Below are positions 45,190-56,200 of a stretch of 64,000 nt of DNA, piece after piece. The DNA is from Brachyhypopomus gauderio (lineage: Eukaryota; Chordata; Actinopteri; Gymnotiformes; Hypopomidae): the NCBI RefSeq assembly GCF_052324685.1, contig NC_135212.1, positions 1,661,501 to 1,725,500 of the forward strand, given 5' to 3'. The notes under the pieces were generated by a model. That model made no database searches, was not told the origin of the DNA, and saw nothing but the letters and a program-made list of their open reading frames with translations. Made by a program: the position numbers and the translations under genes. Each line of letters opens with the position of its first letter. Within the stretch, counting starts at the first letter, position 1.

Positions 45190-47858
45190 CAGGACGAGGG
45201 GAAGCAAGCCACAGCTCTGGACTTGTTGGAGGAGTCGGCGATCTCTGGCAGTGTGCAGAGTTCATACATGCTGTGGGAGAGGAACCGCCACGCGGCGGTA
45301 AGATGCTCCTCTGACCATGAGCAGGGTGCCTCCACCCTCCCAGCGAAGGGCCCGTCATTCTGATGCTCCTCTCTTTCTCCAGCGGGCTGACCCGGGCCGG
45401 TACCTGCAGTGTGTACGCACTCTAAGAGACTACGCTACACAGGGCTGCTGGGAAGCTCAGGTGTGTGTCTGGTTTTTTCTCTGTGTGGAGTGATCGTTCT
45501 TTTGGTTGGTTCTGACATTAGTCCTTTTTTCAGCTATTTAGACATGGTAGTATAAAAGATAACAAAATTGTGCAAGTGCCCAACATTTGAGAGCTATGAT
45601 GAGTTTGAGATCACTAGCTTTAATCACTGTAAACCCTTGATTGTTGGGGTCTTGTTTCAGGGCGTATCTCTCCATTAGTGTACGTATGAATGAGCACCTG
45701 GTATATGTCGCTGTCACAGGTCTTCATGTTTGCCTCTGGTGGCCTGTGACTTGTTGACCTTATCTGTGGTGATTTACCCAGCTAAATGCCACCGTTTGAA
45801 AAGAGACGACGGACGAGCCATTGTTATTTATTTTGTGATCCTTTGTGGTGAATTTCTGAAAGGTCATTAGCGCGTGGAGGGGCTACTCCGTACGTGTATG
45901 TAGCACGTGTCCAGGGTTTTCAGTCTTGCTGTCTGGCTGCTCCCTCAGCTGTCTTTGGCCAAGTCGTGTGCCGCCGGCAGCCCCCTGGGACTGGAGACAC
46001 GCACCTGCGCTCACCTGGTCTCCCAGCTCTTCCGCTCCTGCCCCGCCCCCCAGCGACGGCCCGGCGACCTGCATGCGCTGGACGTCAACAACAACATGAG
46101 GTCAGGCATGAAAATCTGTCACCTTTCGGCGAAATTCGCCGAAAGTTGAAAAATTCGCCTTTTTGAAGTTGAAAAAGGTGACCTACGTGAATCGTGTAGA
46201 TCCGATGAGTTTTTTGTTTGGGGGGGTCGGGAAATTATATGTATATATTTTAATTATCATATTGAGTTAATAAGCAAACAGAGCACTTCCGAAATTTCGG
46301 CAATTTCAATGACAGTGGCCAACAGTTTCCGCCCAGAACCTTCATAGAGGCCAAATTGCGTTTCAATCATACGAACGTTCTTCATTCATGTTATTCATTT
46401 ACTGCTAAGCGGGACGAGAAGCAGGACCTAGTGCTACACCGCGGACAAGGCAGAAGAGCGAACATTTACCACTACATTTACCAGATCGTACATTTACCAC
46501 TACATTTACCAGATCGTACATTTACCACTACATTTACCAGATCGTACATTTACCACTACATTTACCAGATCGTACATTTACCAGATCGTACATTTACCAC
46601 TACATTTACCAGATCGTACATTTACCACTACATTTACCAAATCGTACATTTACCACTACATTTACCAGATCGTACATTTACCAGATCATACATTTACCAC
46701 TACATTTACCAGATCATACATTTACCACTACATTTACCAGATCATACATTTACCACTACATTTACCAGATCGTACATTTACCACTACATTTACCAGATCG
46801 TACATTTACCACTACATTTACCAGATCGTACATTTACCACTACATTTACCAGATCGTACATTTACCACTACATTTACCAGATCGTACATTTACCACTACA
46901 TTTACCAGATCGTACATTTACCACTACATTTACCAGATCGTACATTTACCACTACATTTACCAGATCGTACATTTACCACTACATTTACCAGATCGTACA
47001 TTTACCACTACATTTACCAGATCGTACATTTACCAGTGGATTTAATTGGGATATTAATGGTTTCAATCGTTTTCATACTTTGCTGTAAAACAAAGTTACT
47101 GCCGTTCGCTACAACGTTGAACACTGTCAGATCTAGCCACAAGCTCTTGTGATAGATAGGACTATTAAGTTCACGTCAACCCCGTGTAGTTAACGGTGAC
47201 ATAAAATAAGAATCAAGATTTTTTTTCTAGTGTGTCTGTAGTTGTAACTGGTGAATCCAGGGACGGGTGAGGACATTTGCGCCAGGGCTGAAAAGGTTGA
47301 AGATGTAGTAGTAAACTCTTGTTGTTTGAGTCTACCCTGTGCTTTAGCCCATGTTAGAAAATAAAAACACGTGAACCCTGGTATTTTTACACTCACGCCG
47401 CTGATGTATTTATTGGTTGATTAAGACGTAATGGTTTTTACTGAGTCATCTGGAATGGCGAAAGCGGCTTCTCGCGTTTACGATCTGGCTCCATACATTG
47501 AATCCATTGACATGACAGTCAAAAAAATTTTTAATGGATTTTACTATATTTTACGGAGCCCGTAAGGTGACATCATGGGAAAAAAAAAAAAAAAAACGCG
47601 TGGCCACAAGATACTAATGTCGCCTTTCACACGCGGCAACAAAGTTTATTTTTTCACGGTAAAGCAAGCAGATCTCAGGGATGTTCGGAACTGACTGCCC
47701 AAGGAAGGTAAACCTGGCTTTATATAAAGTAATACTTAATTATCTTGTTCGCACGCGTTAGTAAGTCGTGGCCACGCGTTATATTTTTTACATGATGTCA
47801 CCTTACGGGCTCCGTAATATTTGGCATCACCTGTCGCTGCATCCCCGTACACCAGCAG

Positions 47859-47889
<31 letters not shown>

Positions 47890-50238
47890 ACACACACATG
47901 TCAACGCCCCGTCGTCGTATCCCCATGGCGTCACATGCCCCGCCCCCGGTCTTCTCACCTTTTTAACCCTTGACCCATTTTCATGCCTGCATGAGGTAAC
48001 GCTTTTTTGCCGCTCTTTGCGTTACGCCCATGTGTCTTGTCCTTCGTAGGCCATTGACCTTATGCTCTTGTGACTCTTCTCTAAGGTACATCCTGGTGGA
48101 CTGGCTGGTAGAAGTGACCACCATGAAGGACTTCTCCAGCCTGGCACTGCATGTGGCTGTGGGCTGCGTGGACCGCTACCTGTCCCGCCGCTCCGTCCCC
48201 AAGGCCCGGCTGCAGCTCCTGGGCATCGCCTGCATGGTCATCGGCACACGGTGAGGCCTGGAGAGTCAGAGGCGGAGCTCTTTTTCAGCTGGGGTGCTCC
48301 AACTCCACATAGGGGTGGGCGATATGGGGAAAAAATAATAGCGAGATTTTTTTTTTGCATAAAATCATGTTTTTGATTTTTTATCATGATATTCCATCCA
48401 AAAAAATGGGGGGCTACAACGCTTTCTTTCTAAGCAAATTTTAATGAGTGACACTGATAAAGTGCACTATTGCACTAAATATACAATATTTCCCAGCACG
48501 TTAAACTTAATTAAGTTAAATATTTATACATATACTCGAAATGATTCTAAATTATTCGCTTTTTCATCACATTATTTAATGGTTGTTTATTTTCAAAACG
48601 CCCAATCTTTAACGTCTTCACGTTCTCTCATGTTTCATCCTGGAATTACAAGAGGCTCGTATTTGTTACAAGAGAACTGTTCAGTCAGATAGATATTGTT
48701 CGTTGTGAAACGAAGTAGTTACAATTTCAAGCATTTTCAAGTACTTTAGTCAAAATTCCAGCACTTTTTAAACCTGAAACACAAAGCAACATTAAAATTC
48801 GTCATAAATGTTCATTCCCCTGTTTTCGAGGGATGTTTCTTTATACTACCACATATCGTTTCGGACAACACTGCAAAGAACGCGAAGTGACGTGGCGAGT
48901 ACCTGTATAAATGCTTCCGCCGTTCGCGTGAGTTCGCATGAGATGCGGAGTCGCTCGCTATGGTCACTCGCGAAAGTATAAACCCCCGAGCTTGTGAGGC
49001 GGCTGCACCCGCTGCCTGCATTGTTTCACTTTCGGCATATTCCTTGAGATGCCTACGTCTCAAGTAACTGAATAAATTTGTTGTACTGGCATCGTTTTTA
49101 CATGTTCTTTGCACACATTACATATCGCTGAAGTTTGGTCTTGGTCAGTGGAAGAAAATCCGAACCAATTACAGAGGTAAATTTCCTCTTCGTTACCAGC
49201 TCCTCGGTTTGGCTTTCAGCCATCGTTGTCCACTTAGTTATTACAAACACAACATGGAGGCGTGGAAGAAGCACAGTTCGCTGTGATTGGTCAGTCCTAC
49301 GTCGGCCGCATCGGCGGGAACCAGCATTAAAAAAAGTCATTGTGCTGATTGGCAAAGGCGATATATACGATTTCTCTAATTTGGTAGATCGCCTGCGATT
49401 CTCCACTCGTCATCGCCATTCACGATTTTATATCGTCATATCGCACACCCCTAACTCCACACTACCCTCCCATGGAGTTCCTGGAGTAGTGCTCCATTAG
49501 TGGGGATTTCAGAAAGCCTTTGGCTTTGTTGATCCAAATGTGACGTTTTGGAAACCTGCCTTTTAGGGTTGGTGGGTTCTGCTCTACCTTGCTGGACCTT
49601 TTTGTAATCTCTTCTTTCATTCTATAATTTCTTTCTCTTGACTCTTGGGATTGTGTGTGTGTCCTCAGGTACATCAGTAAAGACATCCTAACCATCCGAG
49701 AAGCCGTGTGGCTCACTGATAACACTTATCAGTATGAGGACCTGGTCAGGATGATGGGGGAAGTCATCTCTGTGCTGGAGGGAAAGATCCGGGTGAGTAG
49801 AACACGCCCCACCCCCCTCTACTGGGCGTCGCCCCATTTAGGTCCAAGTCTATACCACGAGTAACTACTTCATTTGGACTCAATTGCTGGTCATTATGTG
49901 GCCCCGTGTCAGTATAACAAAGTGCTTGACTGGATGTCATCAGGGAGACTTTTCTGTTAGGTGTGCCGCTTGCATTTTAAGGGTCTTACTGACTGCCTCC
50001 TGAGATTCAGATCCCGAACTCTCTGCGCGTTAGTAATGTCCGATCACGCGCTTGTAGGGCGCCAACCTCCATGGGTATAAATGCCACTGACTTATGAAAA
50101 ATAAGCGACTTCCAGAAGCAGCAGAATCTGTGTTGGGCTGTGTAATACCTGAACTGTGGCAGCTTAGCTTGATATTTTCAATGAACATCTTACTGCGAAG
50201 GTGAGTCATCTAAAATGTCCTAGTGGCTTCTCTCTGTA

Positions 50239-50290
<52 letters not shown>

Positions 50291-53200
50291 ACTCCAGACC
50301 CCCACTGTGCTGGATTACGGGGAGGTTCTACAGTCACTGCTGCCTCTGGAGCGACGGAGTTCTCACCTCTACAGCTACGTGTGTGAGCTCTCTCTGCTCT
50401 ACTCCACCCTCACTGTGCCTGGCTCCGCCCGCCTCGCCTGCGCCATCCTGCTGCTCACGCGGGCGCTACACAACTATGGTGGGTGTGTGTGTGTGTGTGT
50501 GAACGTGCTAGCATGCCATGGGAGGTTTGAGAAGAGATTTGCTGTATTAAAGGTGCATTAGTTTGCCCTTTCTTATTGATATACTGAACATGATTTATAG
50601 CATTTCTTTTAGCAATATCAACACATGCATATTTTGTGCCCCAGAAACCTGTCTGAAACTGCATTCTGGGACAGAATCTTATGTGGTAACACTGTGATTA
50701 TGTGCACTTAATCTGGTAACTGCAGAAAATCAGATTGTGTCAGTAATCCGACTGTTTACATGCACATGGGTATTCAGATAATGCGGAAACTCCAGGCTTA
50801 CACGAATTGGGCAGTAATTGGATTTCTACTGCAACAAGCCAATAATCTCAGTGATGTCATAAATTTAAAACATGGACTGACATTACCAGTAAATGTGGAT
50901 CTTTCGTGAGTGTATATATATTAGGGCTGTCAATTTTTTAATTGTGATTAATCTCATACATTTGTATAGTTAATTGCAGTTTTTTTCTTTTGTGTGTAAA
51001 AGTAATATAAAATAAGGATGTTTAAGTGAAATGTTACAATTAACATTGAAGTCAAACCGGTGAACACATTTTATGCTAAATGTACTTGTGTTAAAGTGCT
51101 GGGACAAGAGAAAACGAAGTGAGTTTTATTCACTCCCATGCTGGGCAGTTATAGTAATTATGTCTCACAGACCCTCGTCCTCCACTATGTTAATCGGCCT
51201 GCCTGCTGTGACTATCCGTTTAGCAGTTCCTCCCGTTAATTTGGTGGAGGTTGGCTGATCCACCGTCTGTTATCGAATATTGTCCAATTGTGTGTGGTAT
51301 GTTGCCAGAGCTTAACCTGTTGCCAAATGTGTGCCTGGCCTGCATGTGGTGTTTCAGCCTGGACGTACTGTGGTGATGGCTGAACGCAGCCTGACAATAA
51401 CTCATTTACATTTACATTTTTACGGCATTTGGCAGACGCTCTTATCCAGAGCGACTTACAAACGTGCTAAGTGTTTAGTCAGAATATGCATCTCCATCTA
51501 GTATAAACAGGTTTAAGTCCAAACTACTCGAGCTCAAGCACTGCCATAAACAGTTGCCAGTGCTGATACCTAGAAAGAAGACAACAAAATATAAGATTAG
51601 ACACAGAGCAATACCAGGGTACCCGCGGGTCCTTAAAAAGTCTTAAAATGTCTTAAATTTAGTTTTCCATATTCAAGGCCTAAAAATGTCTTTAAATGTC
51701 TGGAATTTTATGAGGGGAGGCATTAAAGTATTTTAAGTGTGTGTTGTTCAGTTGTTCTGGCGCGATGTGAACTTTGCCGAATCTAGCGCTAATGCAGAAA
51801 ATAACCGCTCCAGGGTCCTAGTGCTAGATTCCCAGCGTTGGAGTATACGGCCTCAACAACGTCAACAATTTTCGTCCCCCCCCCCCCCCCCGGTCAACTA
51901 TGTGGAACACACCTGCATCCCTAGTAATAGTAGTATTATTTTTTCTTGTGAGGTATTAAAAAGGTCTTAAAAGTCATTGAATTTGAGATTTTAATATGTG
52001 CAGATACCCTGAATACCTAGCAAGACTGAAATACCTACAAGACAATAATTAGCAAGTGTTCCCAGAGATAAAGTGCAATTACGATTTATACCAATGCTTC
52101 AGTAGATTAGTGCTTATAAGTGCTTTACAAAGAGATGGGTCTTCAGTCTGCGTTTGAAAACCGCGAGAGAGTTCGCTGTTCGGATAGCCAGTGGAAGTTC
52201 GTTCCACCATCTGGGAGCCAGGACAGAGAAGCATCTTGTTGCGTGTCTTCCATGAATATTGAGGGATGGCGGGTCAAGCCGAGCCGTACTTGAAGCGCGA
52301 AGGGTTTGAGGTGCGGATCGACTCTTGACCATTGCCATAAGGTATGAAGGAGCTGGTCCATTTTTGGCTTTGTAGGCGAGCATCAGAATTTTAAACTGTA
52401 TGCGAGCAGCAACGGGAAGCCAGTGAAGGGAGCGCAGCAGTGGAGTGACATGAGTGAACTTGGGTAGATTGAAGACAAGCCTTGCTGCTGCATTCTGGAT
52501 CAGTTGCAAGGGCCTGATGGCCTGCAGAGGAAGACCAGCCAGGAGAGAGTTGCAGTAGTCGAGCCTTGAAATGACAAGAGACTGGACAAGCACCTGGGAG
52601 GCCTCCTGAGAGAGGAAGGGTCGGATACGTCGGATGTTGTAGAGAAAGTATCTGCATGACCGAGTCAGGTTCGTAATATGGGCAGAGAACGACAACTGGT
52701 CATCCAGAGTCACCCCAAGGCTTCTTGCATCTTTAGACGGAACTCTACACTTAATGAGAGATACCATGACCAGTCTCTACACGATTGGTAAAAAACTATA
52801 ATTGGTCTCCACTGAGACCGTAAATCTTAAGACGCTTTAGAGTTCATGGAGGAGAATGGAAGGTGGACACACAGGTGAAGAATAAAACCTCCGTGTGGTT
52901 GTGCTCGCCTGCTTAACTGCTGGAGGGGGCGTGTCTTGATGCAGACGTTGTGCCCTTGTTCTGATGTCTCCTGTGTCTCCTGCAGCTCCGCTATGGCCGA
53001 GTCAGCTGGTGGAGAACACCGGCTTTTCTAAGGAGGTCCTTGTTCCCGTTGCTGTGCTGCTCTACGTGAAGTGGTGAGTTCTTGCACTCTGTGCCCAGCG
53101 GGCCTGTTTAACGTGGATACGTATCCATTTCATTACAGCTCGGAACCATATCAACCTCAAAAGCCACTGGATAACGTGGGACTAGGGTTGCAGTGGTAAC

Positions 53201-56200
53201 CGGTTTCACGGTATACCACGGTATTAAAATGCACGGTTATCATACCGTGTGCGTTTGCTTATTACCGGTAAAAAGCAAGCCAGCGGAGAAACTGACCCGC
53301 GCATGCGCAACTCCGCTCCGGTTCAGCTACTCAGCACACAGCAGTGAGAATGGCAGAAAGTGCATCAGACTTAACACATTTTTTAACAAAAAAAAAAAAG
53401 CTAAACTAAAATCAGTGGCGAAAATGACGTAATCGCGGTGGCTCCGCCCGTGCGCGAGGGTCTCGCGCGCTGTCGATTCGCGAGGTCGTGCACCTCTCGA
53501 ATTTTGTAACTTTGCGCGCGCTGCGCCTCAGCGCAATGAACAAAGTGATGTTTGCAGGATTCATACACGTTTAAAAGGTGGAATTAAAACACTTGTACGT
53601 CACTTTAAAGGTCCGTTTCAATATTTCCCAGCACCTTAAACTTAAGTTAAATATTTATACATATACTCGAAATAATTCGCTTTTTCATCACATTATTTAA
53701 TGGTTGTTTATTTCCAAAACGCCCAATCTTAACGTCTTCACGTTCTCTCATGTTTCGTCCTGGAATTAAAAGAGGCTCGTATTTGTTAACGTAAGACAAA
53801 AGAACTGTGCGGAGTCGCGCGCTACGGTCACTAGTGAAAGAATAAACCTAGCTTTTTATGGTCCTTGCTTTCACTGGATGTGAAAGACGCTATTAATTTA
53901 CATGCGTTCAAATTCTAACGTACCTGTTTTTGATATGTTAAAACCAGACTCGGTGTGAAAGCCTTAAAATAGAAATCTCTATTGTGACGGTCATGTCAGA
54001 AATAAATCCTCTCTTCCTGCAGTATCTGGTTATATTCCAACTTGGCAGTACAACGGACGTTTACAACAGTTGTTGATCAGACACTGACCCAGGCTGAGTT
54101 TATCAGATATTAAATAATTTAAACTTAAATAATTGTACTGAAATCCATGATTTAGGTTTCTCTAATTTTGCAGTATTTATATAAACATGTGTACAGCTTA
54201 TTTTTTTAAAGGACACATTTTGTATACAATAGTTCCAGGTTTCTACAATAAATAGTTAATTGAACAAAAATAACTTGTTGTAATTTCTTTAAGGGTCAGT
54301 GTATCTTTTAATAATATACAAACTAACTGTGATACCGTGATACCGCGGTATTTTCTGAGACGGTTATCATACCGTGAAAATCTCATACCGTTGCAACCCT
54401 ACGTGGGACTTTGACGTGTGTAAAAATATTGTCAAAAATATTGGGTAAAATATCATCTGCAGTGCTATTGTGGTAGAAGACATATATTTGCTTATAAAAC
54501 AAAGATGTACTAAGGAAGCACCCTTCATTTATTTGAAATGTCCTATCTGGTGATAAGTCAAGTGTTCTTTGTTTAACGAATCACGTTTATATATACATTT
54601 ATAAATTTGGAATAAATCCTTAATCGTCCAGCTATAATATGATATATGCTGTCCCAAAATTATCAAGGTATTGTCACAGTATCACAAAGATGTGTAAGTA
54701 GATCACGTTAAGCTGCTGTCATGGGGCCTCCATCGGTTCTGATCCAAATCAAAAGACGGTGATGGACCAGTCTGCACCAACCTGAAATGAGGTGGCGAGC
54801 GATATGCTGCTAGGACTTTTATGTTACGTTCTCTAAAGTGAAGTTAAACGTAGATGTTACCTGGTCCCACATTCCGAACTGGGGTTCATCATAAATTGGT
54901 GGCGAATGGTAGAATGGGGTCTTCCACTGTGAGGGTGCAGGGTGTTGTCTAAAAGATGAAGTATACTGTAGGCTCATTTGTAGCTTGTAAGGGAATTCTT
55001 AAGAGGATTAATTTAAATGGTGACTTGTTCATTCCCCCCTGACGGCAAAGTTATGTGAAGTAAGATTTTGTAAGATGTCAACAATTTGCTGAACTTTGGC
55101 TAAATACTAAAATTGTTGTTACATTGTAGTTATGCAGGAAAAGGCATTCCGAAGAAGGAAATTACCTGGTCTAAACCGTATTCTGTTTCAGAATATGTGC
55201 AAGTTCATGAATAGTCCATGAATATTCAGGGTGGGCTGTTTTTGGTGGCTTCTGATTTCATACCACTGGTATAAACTGAGATGCGGGTCATTTGAAGTTA
55301 TGCTATGCTGGTTGTCTGAGTAGCTTAGTACATTTTCAGGATGCTTGATGTGAAAGCACTTCTGTACGTCACCTATTAATAGTGTGAGATGTGTGAAATC
55401 TGTGGTGTATATACATGTAAGTCCTAGTGTAGTTAACTAATTATGTTCCATATCTGGCTAGCAGTTATTCTTCCATGAGTTTTAGTGTCTCAAGCACATT
55501 TGTTTTTTCCTCTTCTCCGACAGCTTCAGTGAAGACACACCCAGAGACTACAGACACGTTTCCTTAACTGGCGTCAAGCAGAGATTTGAGAGTGATGTAT
55601 ACCAGCAGATCAGTAAAGAGAAGGTGAGTGTGGCCTCCTCCCAACCTCTGACCACAGATCCCTTCACTAGTAGAGGGTCTGTAGTTCAACTGGGACGAAC
55701 GAAACTTCTGACTCCTGGGCTACGTCTGTGAAGATGCCGGTCGAACGGACTTTGCTCAGATAAACTGTGATCTCACTGTGCCTGCCGTGTAAGCTGTGAC
55801 TTGTGCCTCACAGGTGATGAGGTTTAAAGACCTTTGCCAGGTGTTGGAGGTCCCGGAGGTGGAGCACCACGTTGGAGCTCCTAGTTACAGTGGGCCGTCA
55901 GCAGACATCCCCACCTTTCTGTCTTCTCCATCTGGCAGCAAGAGGTTTTTATATACATTTGCCTTTTTCATTACGTTGTTTGTGTATCTAGACATTCATG
56001 CATGTGTCCAGTGTATAGTGTGTATTGATAAGCAGGGAACAATTAACACACACACCTCCAACGCACCAAAACGGGACCATACTCATTCACAGTATGACTG
56101 GACCATACTCGTTCACAGTATGACTGGACCATACTCGTTCACAGTATGACTGGACCATACTCGTTCACAGTATGACTGGACCATACTCGTTCACAGTATG

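Larger units (their letters stand above)
46103..47989. mobile_element. hAT-type element inserted at the ccnf exon 9 splice donor
   Basis: The 1887-bp segment starts CAGGCATGAAAAT and ends with its exact reverse complement (13 of 13). It is flanked by the 8-bp direct repeat CATGAGGT (46095-46102 and 47990-47997). Short CAGG-type termini with 8-bp duplications identify the hAT superfamily. No transposase is encoded, so the copy is non-autonomous. Inside it lie a 28-bp minisatellite (46461-47036), a palindromic inner element (47552-47817) and a poly-C/(CA)n stretch (47860-47898). The target duplication covers the last six bases of exon 9 plus the intron's GT. Confidence 0.9.

Noticed and set aside
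46356-47045. 229-residue open frame with a 28-residue periodic protein (TFTTTFTRSYIYHYIYQIVH...)
   Set aside because: It is simply the translation of a stop-free 28-bp minisatellite inside a transposon in a ccnf intron; all frame periodicity comes from 28 x 3 nt.
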